Shown: one piece after another, positions 53,275 through 63,028 of the stretch | How the letters are laid out: each line of letters begins with the position of its first letter | Position numbering within the stretch: the stretch's first letter is position 1 | Origin: an uncultured Clostridium sp. | GTDB taxonomy: Bacteria > Bacillota > Clostridia > TANB77 > CAG-508 | DNA length: 64,000 nucleotides | Direction of reading: 5' to 3' | Assembly: GCA_948436975.1 (NCBI GenBank) | Contig: CAOJJB010000005.1 | Location: 47,711-111,710 of the forward strand | Made by a program: the position numbers and the translations under genes | Notes under the pieces: generated by a model | Seen by the model: only the letters and a program-made list of their open reading frames with translations | Told to the model about the DNA's origin: nothing | Databases searched by the model: none

Positions 53275-54195
53275 ATGGGAAAAACCTATATTTTTGGACA
53301 CAAAAATCCAGATACAGATTCAATTGTTTCAAGCTTAGTTATGGCAGAATTTGAGAAAAGATTAAGAAATAAAGATGCAGTAGCTTGTAGATTAGGAATG
53401 GTAAATAAAGAAACAGAATATGTTTTAAATTATGTAGGCATGGAAGCACCAGAACTTATAGAAGACTTAGAAGATGGAGCAGAAGTTATTATAGTTGATA
53501 CAGCAAATCCAGGAGAACTTATTCCAAATTTAGAAAATGTAAAAATAAAAAGAATAGTAGATCATCACCAAGTAAAATTAAATACAGCATATCCAATATT
53601 TTATAGAGCAGAACCAGTAGGATGTACAGAAACAATAATGTATAAATTATATAAAGAATATGGATTAGAAATTGACAAGAAAATAGCAACTTTAATGTTA
53701 TCAGCAATAATATCAGATACTCTTTTATTAAAATCACCAACATGTACCCAAGAAGATAAAAAAATACTTGAAGAATTATCTAAAATAGCTGGTATAGATT
53801 ATGAAACATATGGAATGGATATGTTAAAAGCAGGAACAGATTTAAGCTCGTTTACAATAGAGCAAATATTATCTTTTGATGCAAAAGAAATAGGATTAAA
53901 AGATAAAAAATCAATAATAGCACAAGTAAATACAGCATCAATTCCAGACGTTATGAAAATGCAATCAGAATTAGAAGCAGGAATGAATAAAATAATAAAA
54001 GAAAGAAATCTAGATATATATATGTTATTAATAACAGATATAATAAACAGTAATACACAAACAATAGTATTAGGTGAAAGTGCAGAAATAGTTGAAAGAG
54101 CTTATGGAGTTAAATTAGAAAACAATACAGCATTTTTAGAAGGAGTTGTTTCAAGAAAGAAACAAGTAGTTCCAGTAATGACAGAAAATGTATAA
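53275..54195 (+). CDS. ppaC: Manganese-dependent inorganic pyrophosphatase
   Basis: 306 residues from ATG 53275, the usual MGKTYIFGHKNPDTDS start of the family, with GGAG nine bases upstream (ATG 53269 is too close). Metal ligands are visible in GHKNPDTDS, IVDTANPGE and RIVDHH, and the DHHA2 part has SRKKQVVP. It hydrolyses pyrophosphate to phosphate in the cytosol. Extended -10 TGTTATAAT lies upstream. It co-exists with the family-I-like enzyme at 43407. Confidence 0.95.
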   Translation: MGKTYIFGHKNPDTDSIVSSLVMAEFEKRLRNKDAVACRLGMVNKETEYVLNYVGMEAPELIEDLEDGAEVIIVDTANPGELIPNLENVKIKRIVDHHQVKLNTAYPIFYRAEPVGCTETIMYKLYKEYGLEIDKKIATLMLSAIISDTLLLKSPTCTQEDKKILEELSKIAGIDYETYGMDMLKAGTDLSSFTIEQILSFDAKEIGLKDKKSIIAQVNTASIPDVMKMQSELEAGMNKIIKERNLDIYMLLITDIINSNTQTIVLGESAEIVERAYGVKLENNTAFLEGVVSRKKQVVPVMTENV

Positions 54196-54210
54196 AATTG
54201 AATAAAAATC

Positions 54211-54239
54211 TTGAACATTATGTAAATCTATTGTATAAT
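54211..54239 (+). promoter_or_regulatory. Promoter for the DUF1385 gene
   Basis: TTGAAC (54211-54216), 17 bases, TATAAT (54234-54239). It overlaps the end region of ppaC. Confidence 0.65.
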
Positions 54240-54270
54240 ATATAAAAAAATTAGGAGGTCAGATAGACTT

Positions 54271-54998
54271 ATGAAAGAACAAAAAGATGTTTTAGGGGCA
54301 CGGTCTATGCAGAATGGAATAGTATTCTATTCTAATAAAAATCCTGCAGTATGTTATGAAGTATTAGTAGATAAGGATGGACAGATAAAAAAAGCTATTT
54401 TGTCATCAAAATTAAGTGAAAGTTTAGATAATAGCATAAAGGTTAAGAGGCATAAGAAACTGGAAGTATATTCAAAAATCTGCATATTTATATTGGCAAT
54501 TTTAAGTATAGTAATAACTAAGAATATATCAATAGCATTTGGACTATTATATTTTTCAGCAAGAGTTTTAAATGTTTTATTTGAATTTGCTGCAGATTGT
54601 TTTAAGGTAAAGTTAGGAAAGAGTCAATCGGCAGGAAAATTTCACGCAGCTGAACACAAGGTTATAAATGCTTATAGAAAACAAGGAAGAATTCCGACAA
54701 TTTCGGAGATAGAAAAAGCTTCGCGGTTTGAAAAAAATGTGGAAGTAGATATAAAATTGATGAAATGGCAAATTCAACTATACTTGCAATAATAATTTGT
54801 TTAGCTAGCTTCATTGATATATCTTTATATATGATTTTAATATTCATTCAGTTATTAGTTAGTATATTTGAAAAAAAATATAACTTTTTTAGATTTTTTC
54901 AAATATTTATTACTAATAAGCCGACTCATAAGGAACTAGAAATTGCTTTAACAGGAATACAGTTTTTTGAGGAAATGGAAAAAAAATTGCTAGAATAA
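54271..54998 (+). pseudogene. DUF1385 family membrane protein, with a frame break in an A-run
   Basis: ATG 54271 (GGAGGTC upstream) encodes MQNGIVFYSNKNPAV and FHAAEHKVINAY, diagnostic of DUF1385. At the A7 run 54731-54737 the frame changes: in the open frame the protein goes on as VEVDIKLM to a stop at 54790, but one extra A would give EKKCGSRYKIDEMAN and then the expected membrane helices and C-terminus (THKELEIALTGIQFFEEME) ending at 54998. DUF1385 members have CGT at this place. So the gene is one base short in a homopolymer: mutation, slippage site or sequencing error. Confidence 0.8.
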
Positions 54999-55049
54999 AT
55001 TATATTTCTATATATTGATTTTAAATAAGCAGGAGAACTGACAAAAGTG

Positions 55050-55084
55050 AACCCACTAGGAAGAAATTTCTAGTGGGTTTAATA
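55050..55084 (+). terminator. Rho-independent terminator after the DUF1385 gene
   Basis: AACCCACTAG (55050-55059) pairs with CTAGTGGGTT (55070-55079), then T-rich. Confidence 0.8.
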
Positions 55085-55135
55085 GTGTACAAATATGTCT
55101 TTTATGTGAAATTTTAAATTTGACCAACTGTTTTA

Positions 55136-55164
55136 TTGAAATATATGACTAAATATTGTAAAAT
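55136..55164 (+). promoter_or_regulatory. Promoter for the WG-repeat gene
   Basis: TTGAAA (55136-55141), 17 bases, TAAAAT (55159-55164); start TTG at 55195. Confidence 0.55.
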
Positions 55165-55194
55165 AATCTCATAATTGATTGGAAGTGATAAAAA

Positions 55195-56922
55195 TTGAAT
55201 TTAAAAAAAGAAAATGGAAATGTAAAAATAATAATATCAGTAATAGTAACAATATTAATAATTACTATTATAGTAATTATTTCAAAATTAAATAAAAATA
55301 AAATTGTTGAGCAAATAGTTCAAGACCCATATGAATATTTTATAATGTATTCTTTAGATGAAAATGTTGGGATTATAGACAAAGAAGGAAAAACAATAAT
55401 AGAAAATAAATATACTAATATTTACATACCTAATCAATCAAAAGATGTATTTTTTTGCTTTACAAACGATGAAGAATATTTAATACTAAATAGAAGTGGA
55501 AAAAATATATTTACAGAATATGAAAATGTAATGCCAATAACTATTTCAGATACAAATGTGGAAATGGAGAAAAAGGTACTTTCATATCAAGAAAATGGAA
55601 AATATGGACTACTAGATTATTCAGGAAAAAAGGTAACCGATGCTATTTATGAAGAAGTATCAAGCTTAAAAAATAAACCAGGATGTATACAAGTAAAAAA
55701 AGATGGTTTGTATGGAGTTATAGATTCAAATGGAAATATTATTATAGATGCGAAATATAACTCAATAAAAGGTGATGAATATTGTTCAGAAAAAGATGAA
55801 TATTTAAAAACAGGATATATAATATCAGAAAAAACAAATAGTGGAATAATATATGGATATATAGATTATAATGGTAAAATGCTAATATCTCCTAAATATG
55901 AGGACATAACTAGAGTTTTGGAATATGATGATAATGAAATATATTTAATTTTTATGGATAAAGGGAAAAAGGGAGTTATAAAGGATAAAAAAATAGAAAT
56001 AAAGGCAAAATATCAATCAATAAGTTATTATAATAATTCAAAGGTATTTGTAGTTAACAAAAATGGGAAATATGGGTTTTATAACAAAGATGGAAAAGAA
56101 ATTTTAAAACCAGAATACGAAAGTTATTCAGTAGCTGGAAATTATATTTCTGTCAAAAAAGAAAACAAATCTATGTTATATGATTTACATGGCAACTTGG
56201 TAAATACAAATACATATAAAAGTATGTTAGAAACGGGAAATTCAGCATATTTTATAGCACAGGATGAAGATGGGTATTATAGTATAATTAGCAAAGATGT
56301 TCAAATTAAAGATAAATATACCAATATTACTTATGCATTTGGTAATTTCTTTATATTTACAAATGAAGAGGGAAAATCAGGAGTATTAAATGTTTATACA
56401 GGTGTTGAAATTTTACCAGAATATGACTATATAATTTTATTAGAAAATGCAAATACATTAGAAGCTAGAAAGGAAAATGAAGTTGATATATATTCTGAAA
56501 ATATTGAAAAAGTTATAACAATGGAAGAAGGAATTGTAGAAAAAGTAGGAAAAGAGTATACTGCTATTTATTCTTCTAATGAACTAAAATATATAGATAA
56601 AAAAGGTAATATAGTACCAAATACAGAAGTTTATAAAAATATAGAAATATATGCATATCAAGCAGATGATGAAAAATGGGGATTTACAGATAAAGATGGA
56701 AAAATAATAGTAGACTGTAAATATGATAGAGTAACAGAATTAAATGAATATGGATTTGCAGGTATTTTTCAAGATGGAAAATGGGGAGTAATAAATAGTA
56801 AAGGAGAAGTTGTAGTAGTTCCATCTTATGAATTAGAAACATATTATTCACCAAGTTTTGTAGGAAAATATTTATTAGAAAGATTAGAAACTATATATTG
56901 TACAGAGGTAGAAGAAAAATAA
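55195..56922 (+). CDS. WG-repeat protein with N-terminal membrane anchor
   Basis: 575 residues. After a basic tail and one membrane helix (IIISVIVTILIITIIVIIS) comes a series of about ten WG/KWG-like repeats of ~40-50 residues, each with a core like YGLLDYSGKKVTDAIYEE or WGFTDKDGKIIVDCKYD. These form beta-sheet repeat arrays outside the membrane, probably for binding. No catalytic domain is seen. TTG start with GGAAGTG upstream. Function unknown. Confidence 0.88.
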   Translation: MNLKKENGNVKIIISVIVTILIITIIVIISKLNKNKIVEQIVQDPYEYFIMYSLDENVGIIDKEGKTIIENKYTNIYIPNQSKDVFFCFTNDEEYLILNRSGKNIFTEYENVMPITISDTNVEMEKKVLSYQENGKYGLLDYSGKKVTDAIYEEVSSLKNKPGCIQVKKDGLYGVIDSNGNIIIDAKYNSIKGDEYCSEKDEYLKTGYIISEKTNSGIIYGYIDYNGKMLISPKYEDITRVLEYDDNEIYLIFMDKGKKGVIKDKKIEIKAKYQSISYYNNSKVFVVNKNGKYGFYNKDGKEILKPEYESYSVAGNYISVKKENKSMLYDLHGNLVNTNTYKSMLETGNSAYFIAQDEDGYYSIISKDVQIKDKYTNITYAFGNFFIFTNEEGKSGVLNVYTGVEILPEYDYIILLENANTLEARKENEVDIYSENIEKVITMEEGIVEKVGKEYTAIYSSNELKYIDKKGNIVPNTEVYKNIEIYAYQADDEKWGFTDKDGKIIVDCKYDRVTELNEYGFAGIFQDGKWGVINSKGEVVVVPSYELETYYSPSFVGKYLLERLETIYCTEVEEK

Positions 56923-56947
56923 AGAACTCAAGTATTGGGTTCTTTTC
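56922..56947 (+). terminator. Rho-independent terminator
   Basis: AAGAACTCAA pairs with TTGGGTTCTT (one T-G pair) around GTA, followed by TTCTAT. It begins at the last base of the stop codon. Confidence 0.6.
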
Positions 56948-56974
56948 TATAATAAAATAAGAAAAGGATATATA

Positions 56975-58219
56975 ATGAAAGTAGTAATAATTGGTGGGGG
57001 ACCCGCTGGAATGATGTCAGCAATATCTGCTGCCCAAATGAAAAATGATGTAATATTATTAGAAAAAAATAGTGAATTAGGTAAAAAACTTTTAATAACA
57101 GGAAAAGGGAGATGTAATATTACAAGTTCAATAAATATAGAGGAATTTATAAAAAATATACCAGGTAATGGAAAGTTTTTATATAGTGCTTTTCAGAATT
57201 TTAATAATAATGACATAATAAATATGATAGAAAGAAATGGAATAAAAGTAAAAGAAGAAAGAGGAAATAGAATATTTCCTAAAACAGATAAAGCACAAGA
57301 TGTATTAAATTGTTTTATAAAAGAAATTAAAAAGTATAAAAATATAATAATAAAAACATCTGTAAAAGTAGAAGAAATATTAATAAAAAATGGTGAAGTA
57401 ATAGGAGTTAGAACAGAAGGTGAAAATATATTATGTTCTAAAGTTGTTCTTGCAACTGGTGGAAAAAGCTATCCTCTGACAGGATCTAATGGTGAAGGAT
57501 ATAAAATAGCTGAAAAGATAGGACATAATATTGAACCTATACAAGGATCATTAGTTCCTTTAATAGCAGATAAAAAGATATGTCAAAATATGCAAGGACT
57601 ATCACTAAGAAATATAAAAATGCAAGTGAAAGATATAGAAAAAAATAAAAAAATTTATGAAGATTTTGGAGAATTGTTATTTACACATTTTGGAGTAAGT
57701 GGACCAACAGTGTTAAGTAGTTCAGCACATTTATTAAGATATAAACAAATTAATAGATTATTAAAAGAAAAGCAAATAAAATTATTAGTAGATTTAAAAC
57801 CAGCACTAACTGAAGATGAATTGGATACTAGAATTAGAAGAGATTTTGAAGAATTTAAGAATAAAGAATTTAAAAATAGCTTAGACAAATTATTACCAAA
57901 AAAAATGATAAATACTATAATAGAATTATCTGAAATTAATCCATATAAAAAAGTAAACGAAATTACAAAAGAAGAAAGACATAAAATAGTTAGAATATTA
58001 AAAAATTTGCAAATTACAATTAATGGATTTAGACCAGTTGATGAAGCAATTGTTACAGCTGGAGGAATTTCAACAAAAGAAATAAATCCTAAAACAATGG
58101 AATCAAAATTAATAAAAGGATTATTTTTTGCAGGAGAAATAATTGATGTAGATGCATATACAGGTGGTTTTAATTTACAAATAGCATATTCTACAGGATT
58201 TACTGCTGGATTGAATTAA
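56975..58219 (+). CDS. BaiN/HI0933-like NAD(P)/FAD-dependent oxidoreductase
   Basis: 414 residues of the HI0933/YhiN family. The FAD motif VVIIGGGPAGMMSAISAAQM opens the protein; GKGRCNITS, the VLATGGKSYPLTGSNGEGY loop and the C-terminal GEIIDVDAYTGGFNLQIAYSTG follow. Family members include BaiN, which reduces bile acid intermediates, but most have unknown substrates. SD AAAAGGA. The YigZ-like gene follows after 35 bases. Confidence 0.9.
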   Translation: MKVVIIGGGPAGMMSAISAAQMKNDVILLEKNSELGKKLLITGKGRCNITSSINIEEFIKNIPGNGKFLYSAFQNFNNNDIINMIERNGIKVKEERGNRIFPKTDKAQDVLNCFIKEIKKYKNIIIKTSVKVEEILIKNGEVIGVRTEGENILCSKVVLATGGKSYPLTGSNGEGYKIAEKIGHNIEPIQGSLVPLIADKKICQNMQGLSLRNIKMQVKDIEKNKKIYEDFGELLFTHFGVSGPTVLSSSAHLLRYKQINRLLKEKQIKLLVDLKPALTEDELDTRIRRDFEEFKNKEFKNSLDKLLPKKMINTIIELSEINPYKKVNEITKEERHKIVRILKNLQITINGFRPVDEAIVTAGGISTKEINPKTMESKLIKGLFFAGEIIDVDAYTGGFNLQIAYSTGFTAGLN

Positions 58220-58254
58220 TATTATATATAAATTATTAAAATAAGGGAGTAGTT

Positions 58255-58875
58255 ATGTTTAAAACAATATCAGAAAATGTAACAGCTGAAATTGTAGAAA
58301 AAAAATCTAAATTTATAGCTAATACATTTTATGTTGAATCTACTGAAGAGGCTGAAAATATAATAAAAGAAATAAAAAAGAAATATTTTGATGCAAGACA
58401 CAATTGTTTTGCATATAGTATTTTTACAAAAGAAGGTATAGTAAACAGATTTAGTGATGATGGTGAACCATCTGGTACAGCAGGAGCTCCAATGTTAAAT
58501 ATTTTAACATCGCAAAACCTAAGCAATATATTAGTAATAGTTACAAGATATTTTGGAGGTATACTTTTAGGAACAGGTGGATTAGTTAGAGCATATACAG
58601 GAGCAGTAATTGAAACATTAGATAATAGTTTAGAAGTTTATAAAGACTTAGGATTAGAAGTAGAATTAGAAGTTACATACTCAGATTTTGAAAAAGCTAA
58701 ATATTATTTAAAACAAAATAATATAAAAATAGTACATTTAAATTATTCTGAAAATATTTCTATATTTATAGAAATTACAAATCAAAAATTAGAAACTTTA
58801 AAAGAAAATGAAGTAAATTTAAACTTTAATATTGTAAAACAAAAAATTATAAAGGAAAAATATATTGAAATATAA
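58255..58875 (+). CDS. YigZ/IMPACT-family protein
   Basis: 206 residues. KKSKFIANTFYVESTEEAE, HNCFAYSIF, RFSDDGEPSGTAGAPML and VTRYFGGILLGTGGLVRAY are diagnostic of the YigZ/IMPACT N-terminal domain; the C-terminal ~70 residues form the DUF1949 part. The family binds ribosome- or nucleic-acid-related partners, with no settled activity. SD AAGGGAG. Confidence 0.92.
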   Translation: MFKTISENVTAEIVEKKSKFIANTFYVESTEEAENIIKEIKKKYFDARHNCFAYSIFTKEGIVNRFSDDGEPSGTAGAPMLNILTSQNLSNILVIVTRYFGGILLGTGGLVRAYTGAVIETLDNSLEVYKDLGLEVELEVTYSDFEKAKYYLKQNNIKIVHLNYSENISIFIEITNQKLETLKENEVNLNFNIVKQKIIKEKYIEI

Positions 58876-58893
58876 AATTATATTTACTAAAAT

Positions 58894-58936
58894 AAACTCG
58901 AAAAAGTAAAATAATTTATTTTATTTTTTCGAGTTT
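58894..58936 (+). terminator. Rho-independent terminator
   Basis: AAACTCGAAAAA pairs with TTTTTCGAGTTT with extended inner pairing. The stem itself carries the T-run. Confidence 0.7.
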
Positions 58937-58989
58937 AAGAAATTATATATGTAAATAAAAGAAACTAAAGATAAAAAATCTTTTATAAA

Positions 58990-58996
58990 TGTCGAA
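58990..58996 (+). promoter_or_regulatory. 0A box upstream of spo0A
   Basis: TGTCGAA is an exact match to the core Spo0A-binding sequence, 122 bases before the spo0A start, the place where Spo0A autoregulation acts in other spore formers. Confidence 0.5.
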
Positions 58997-59117
58997 AAAT
59001 GTAGAAGTGTGAAGTGCGAAAGTCTTTAAAAATAGGTAAAAATCATTGCATTAAAAATTTTTAAGTAATATAATTTTCATTGTAAATATTTACATATTTT
59101 TTAAAGGAGGGATTATT

Positions 59118-59930
59118 TTGAACGAAAAAATCAAAATACTTATAGCAGATGACAATATAGACTTTGTTTCTACATTAATTACATATTTTCAAAGTCAAGA
59201 GGATGTTGAAATAGTATCAACAGCAAAAGATGGACAAGAAGCTTATAATAAAATAATAATGGAAAGACCACAAGTGGTTTTATTAGATGTAATTATGCCA
59301 CATTTAGATGGATTAGGGGTTTTAGAAAAATTAATTTCATCAAATATAGAATTACCAATATGTATAATGTTGTCAGCTGTTGGACAAGATAATGTTACAG
59401 CTCAAGCTATAAATTTAGGAGCTCAATATTATATCCTAAAACCTTTCAAAATGGATGTTCTTATGAAAAGAATAAGAGAACTTGTAAATAAACCTGTACC
59501 AAAGCAAATAAGTAAAATAATTAAAAATGAATCAAAATCAAATTATATACCTATTAATAATCAAGCAAGTAAGGAACAAATTTTAGAAATAAAAGTTACA
59601 AATATCATCCATGAGATAGGAGTTCCAGCACATATAAAAGGATATCAATATTTAAGAGATGGAATAATGATGGTAGTTAATAATAATGAAGTTATTAATC
59701 AAATAACAAAACAATTATATCCTGATTTAGCTAAAAAATATAAAACAACTCCTTCAAGAGTTGAAAGAGCGATTAGACATGCAATTGAGGTAGCTTGGAA
59801 TAGAGGACAAATAGAAACAGTAGAAAGCATATTTGGTTATACTGTAAATTCAAATAAAGGGAAACCTACAAATAGTGAATTTATTGCTATGATAGCTGAT
59901 AAATTAAGATTAGACTTAAAGACTGCATAA
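59118..59930 (+). CDS. spo0A: Sporulation transcription factor Spo0A
   Basis: 270 residues. The receiver domain has Asp11, Asp12, acceptor Asp57 in LLDVIMP and Lys107 in ILKPF. The C-terminal DNA-binding domain contains [18 protein letters not shown], the signature recognition helix of Spo0A. It is the master regulator of sporulation entry. TTG start with AAAGGAGGG upstream, as in several clostridial spo0A genes. A 0A box lies in the upstream gap. A terminator follows. Confidence 0.96.
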   Translation: MNEKIKILIADDNIDFVSTLITYFQSQEDVEIVSTAKDGQEAYNKIIMERPQVVLLDVIMPHLDGLGVLEKLISSNIELPICIMLSAVGQDNVTAQAINLGAQYYILKPFKMDVLMKRIRELVNKPVPKQISKIIKNESKSNYIPINNQASKEQILEIKVTNIIHEIGVPAHIKGYQYLRDGIMMVVNNNEVINQITKQLYPDLAKKYKTTPSRVERAIRHAIEVAWNRGQIETVESIFGYTVNSNKGKPTNSEFIAMIADKLRLDLKTA

Positions 59931-59992
59931 ATTCAAAGAGAAATATTTAAATTTAATTTATATAGATATAAAATAGCATACTTTTTAACAAG

Positions 59993-60032
59993 TAACGAGC
60001 CAAAGTTTATATATTTTGGTTCGTTATTTGTA
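59993..60032 (+). terminator. Rho-independent terminator after spo0A
   Basis: TAACGAGCCAAA pairs with TTTGGTTCGTTA (one G-T pair), followed by TTTGTATT. Confidence 0.75.
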
Positions 60033-60065
60033 TTATAAAACAATTATTATTATTAAAATTTAAGT

Positions 60066-60094
60066 TTGCAATACAGTTATATCAATGTTATAAT
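60066..60094 (+). promoter_or_regulatory. Promoter for deoD
   Basis: TTGCAA (60066-60071), 17 bases, TATAAT (60089-60094); 32 bases before ATG 60127. Confidence 0.65.
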
Positions 60095-60126
60095 CGAATT
60101 AAAATTAATAATTTAGGAGGTGTCGT

Positions 60127-60846
60127 ATGGCGGTTCATAATGAAGCAAAAATTGGAGAAATAGCAAAAACAGTATTAATGCCAGGTGATCCAATGAGAGC
60201 TCAATATATAGCAGAAAATTTTTTAGAAGAATATAAATTAGTAAATAAAGTAAGAGGAATATATGCTTTTACAGGTAAATATAAAGGAAAAGAAATAACA
60301 GTAATGGCATCAGGAATGGGAATGCCAAGTATGGGAATTTACTCATATGAGTTATATAAATTTTATGGAGTAGAAAATATTATAAGAATTGGTTCATGTG
60401 GAGGACATGTAGATTACTTAAAAGTATTAGATATTGTATTAGTTGATAACTCTTATACAGAAGGAAATTTTGCAAAAAATATGACTGGAACAGAAAATCA
60501 TTTAGTTGGAGCATCATCTTATTTGAATAGAATAATAGAAAAAACAGCAAATGAATTAAAACAAAAATATATAAAAGGAAATATGGCATGTACAGAATGC
60601 TTTGATCCATATTTAGATGATCCAATGATGTTTGTTAATAGATTACCAAAAGATAATGAAATAATGGGATCAGAAATGGAAAGTTTTGCATTATTTTATA
60701 CAGCTAAACATTTAGGAAAAAATGCAGCTTGCTTATTAACAGTATCAGATTCATTATGTAGTAGTGAAGAATTAACATCAGAGCAAAGACAAAATTCAAT
60801 GAATGATATGATAAAATTAGCATTAGAATCTACTTTAAAATTATAA
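60127..60846 (+). CDS. deoD: Purine-nucleoside phosphorylase (DeoD type)
   Basis: 239 residues of the hexameric DeoD family: VLMPGDPMRAQYIAENFL, GMGMPSMGIYSYEL, IRIGSCGG, the substrate Glu in GSEMESFALF and catalytic Asp in TVSDSLC. It splits purine (deoxy)nucleosides with phosphate for salvage. SD AGGAGGTG. The serine dehydratase gene follows in the same direction. Confidence 0.95.
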   Translation: MAVHNEAKIGEIAKTVLMPGDPMRAQYIAENFLEEYKLVNKVRGIYAFTGKYKGKEITVMASGMGMPSMGIYSYELYKFYGVENIIRIGSCGGHVDYLKVLDIVLVDNSYTEGNFAKNMTGTENHLVGASSYLNRIIEKTANELKQKYIKGNMACTECFDPYLDDPMMFVNRLPKDNEIMGSEMESFALFYTAKHLGKNAACLLTVSDSLCSSEELTSEQRQNSMNDMIKLALESTLKL

Positions 60847-60850
60847 TAAA

Positions 60851-60881
60851 AAAGAAGGAGAAAAGAATATAGTATTATTCT
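60851..60881 (+). promoter_or_regulatory. Distant SD and hairpin before the serine dehydratase start
   Basis: The only strong ribosome site (AGAAGGAG, 60852-60859) is about 35 bases before ATG 60895. AAGAATA (60863-60869) can pair with TATTCTT (60876-60882) and would bring them closer. A stop codon at 60886 rules out an earlier in-frame start. Confidence 0.35.
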
Positions 60882-60894
60882 TAAATAAAAATAT

Positions 60895-62124
60895 ATGCAA
60901 TCTATACAAGAATTATATAAAATAGGAAATGGACCATCTAGTTCACATACTATGGGACCAAAAAGAGCAGTTGAAATATTTAAAAGAAAACATGAAGAAG
61001 CAACAAAGTTTGAAGTTATTCTATATGGATCACTTGCATTAACAGGAAAAGGACATTTAACAGATTATATAATAAAAGAAACTTTAAAAGATTATGAAAC
61101 TGAAATTAAATTTAATACAAAAGATAAATGTGAGGTTCATCCAAACACTTTTGATATAATTGCTTTAAAAAATGATAAAGAAATAGGTAAATGGAGAGTC
61201 TATTCTGTTGGAGGAGGAACTTTTCAAATAGAAGGAAAATCAGAAATGGAATTACCACATATATATAAACAAACAACTTTTAATACAATAAAAAAATACT
61301 GTATAGAAAACAAAATAGACTTATATGAATATGTATGTGAAGTAGAAGGAATTGATATAAAAGAGTTTTTAAGAGAAATTTGGGAAACTATGCAAAAAAC
61401 TATCAAAAAAGGTTTAAATTCAGAAGGAATTATACATGGAAAGTTAAAATTGGATAAAAGAGCTAAAAAACTTTTTGAAAAAAATATAGAAAATGAAGAT
61501 GAAGTAACAAAACAGAATAGATTATTAAGTTCATATGCATATGCAACAAGCGAGGAAAATGCAAGTGGTGGAATAATAGTAACAGCACCAACTTGTGGTG
61601 CTGCTGGAGTATTACCAGCTGTATTATATTATTTGAAAGAAAAATATCAAATATCAGATGAGAATATAATAAAAGGGTTGGCAGTTGCTGGAATTATAGG
61701 AAATATAGTAAAAACTAATGCATCTATAAGTGGAGCAGAGTGTGGTTGTCAAGCAGAAATAGGAACAGCGTGTTCTATGGCAGCCGCAGCAAGTACATAT
61801 TTGCTTGGAGGAGGAATAGAACAAATAGAGAACTCAGCTGAGATTGCAATGGAACATCATCTAGGATTAACATGTGATCCAATATATGGATATGTTCAAA
61901 TTCCATGTATTGAAAGAAATGCTGTTGGAGCTATGAGAGCAATAGATTCGAGTAGATTAGCAATGATATTAGATAATAATAGAAAAATATCTTTTGATTT
62001 AGTAGTAGAAACAATGTATGAAACAGGAAAAGATTTACATAGTCATTATAGAGAAACAAGTGAAGGTGGATTAGCTAAAAAGTATTGTAGAAACAAATAC
62101 TATAATATAGATATGAAGGAGTAG
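60895..62124 (+). CDS. sdaA: L-serine ammonia-lyase (single-chain, Fe-S)
   Basis: 409 residues combining the beta domain (NGPSSSHTMGPKRA at the start) and alpha domain in one chain. The alpha part has ENASGGIIVTAPTCGAAGVLPA, the cluster cysteines in GAECGCQAEIGTACS and CDPIYGYVQIPC, and the SRLAM segment. It deaminates L-serine to pyruvate and ammonia with an oxygen-sensitive [4Fe-4S] cluster. The N-terminus starts close to SSSHT, shorter than in most two-part enzymes. Start ATG is the only possible one in frame. Confidence 0.93.
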   Translation: MQSIQELYKIGNGPSSSHTMGPKRAVEIFKRKHEEATKFEVILYGSLALTGKGHLTDYIIKETLKDYETEIKFNTKDKCEVHPNTFDIIALKNDKEIGKWRVYSVGGGTFQIEGKSEMELPHIYKQTTFNTIKKYCIENKIDLYEYVCEVEGIDIKEFLREIWETMQKTIKKGLNSEGIIHGKLKLDKRAKKLFEKNIENEDEVTKQNRLLSSYAYATSEENASGGIIVTAPTCGAAGVLPAVLYYLKEKYQISDENIIKGLAVAGIIGNIVKTNASISGAECGCQAEIGTACSMAAAASTYLLGGGIEQIENSAEIAMEHHLGLTCDPIYGYVQIPCIERNAVGAMRAIDSSRLAMILDNNRKISFDLVVETMYETGKDLHSHYRETSEGGLAKKYCRNKYYNIDMKE

Positions 62125-62133
62125 AGAAATAAA

Positions 62134-62703
62134 GTGAATATAGGAATAGATATAGATGATACTATTACAAATACTTTTGATTATTTAATGCCATATATAG
62201 CAGAATATTTTAATACTGATATAAAATATTTAAAAACTAATAATATTTCATATTCTAATTTACCAGAAGAATGGAAGAAGAAAGAATTTGAACTAGCTAA
62301 AACATATTATGATAAAGTAATACTAAATACACCGATAAAATTGGATGCTGTAAAATATATAAAAAAAATAAAAGAACTAAAACATTCTATAATTATAATT
62401 ACTGCAAGAAATACAAACATGTATGTAGATCCATATAAATTATCAACAGAACAATTAAAAAAACATGGAATTTATTATGATAAACTAATATGTAGTTTTG
62501 ATAAAGCAAAAGTTTGTATGGAAGAGAATATTGATCTATTAATTGATGATTCAATATATAATTGTGAATTAACTAATAAATTAAAAATAGAAACATTATT
62601 ATTTAATTGTAAAAGCAACAATAATATTGAAACTAGATTGACTAGAGTTAATAATTGGAAAGAGGTATATGATTATATATATGAAAGAAGCATAATAAAA
62701 TAA
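62134..62703 (+). CDS. HAD-family 5'-nucleotidase-like phosphatase (NT5C type)
   Basis: 189 residues with HAD motifs: IDIDDTITNTFDYL (motif I DxDxT), IIIITARN (motif II), and LIDDSIYNCE (motif IV). The cap and overall layout fit the small 5'(3')-deoxyribonucleotidase-like group. GTG start with AAGGAG upstream, 9 bases after the serine dehydratase gene. The substrate, probably a nucleotide, is inferred from family. In 62704-62895 nothing but AT-rich sequence is seen. Confidence 0.82.
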   Translation: MNIGIDIDDTITNTFDYLMPYIAEYFNTDIKYLKTNNISYSNLPEEWKKKEFELAKTYYDKVILNTPIKLDAVKYIKKIKELKHSIIIITARNTNMYVDPYKLSTEQLKKHGIYYDKLICSFDKAKVCMEENIDLLIDDSIYNCELTNKLKIETLLFNCKSNNNIETRLTRVNNWKEVYDYIYERSIIK

Positions 62704-62895
62704 GTTTATTATGAAATATACCTAGTAAAAACACTCTACTTAATTGTTTTTATATTAAATAAGAATATTGTAGAAAAAGATAAAATAAAACATTAATTAT
62801 ATGGTACTAATGGAATATAATAATTATAAGTTATTTAATATTTTATCATATAAAATTATCATATAAAAAAATATTAAAAATATTTATAAAAAATA

Positions 62896-62924
62896 TTGAC
62901 ATTAAAATTTTAACGTGCTAAACT
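62896..62924 (+). promoter_or_regulatory. rRNA promoter P1
   Basis: TTGACA (62896-62901), 17 bases, TAAACT (62919-62924) with extended TG. Distance to 16S is about 296 bases. Confidence 0.75.
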
Positions 62925-63028
62925 ATTAATTAGTCGCTGACAAAAGACGAGTAAAAATATAAAAAATAACATATAAATGTATAAGAAAATGTTAATAAAA
63001 ATTTTTTAAAAAAACTTTTAAAAAAGTG

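Noticed and set aside
54765-54998. Separate 77-codon gene starting at ATG 54765
   Set aside because: There is no ribosome site, and the frame upstream already reads the DUF1385 motif KCGSR, so it is the second part of the broken gene.
55041-55084. GTGAACCC sequence resembling the IS3-like end at 11082
   Set aside because: It is part of a simple perfect terminator stem (AACCCACTAG/CTAGTGGGTT) and no transposase remains are next to it.
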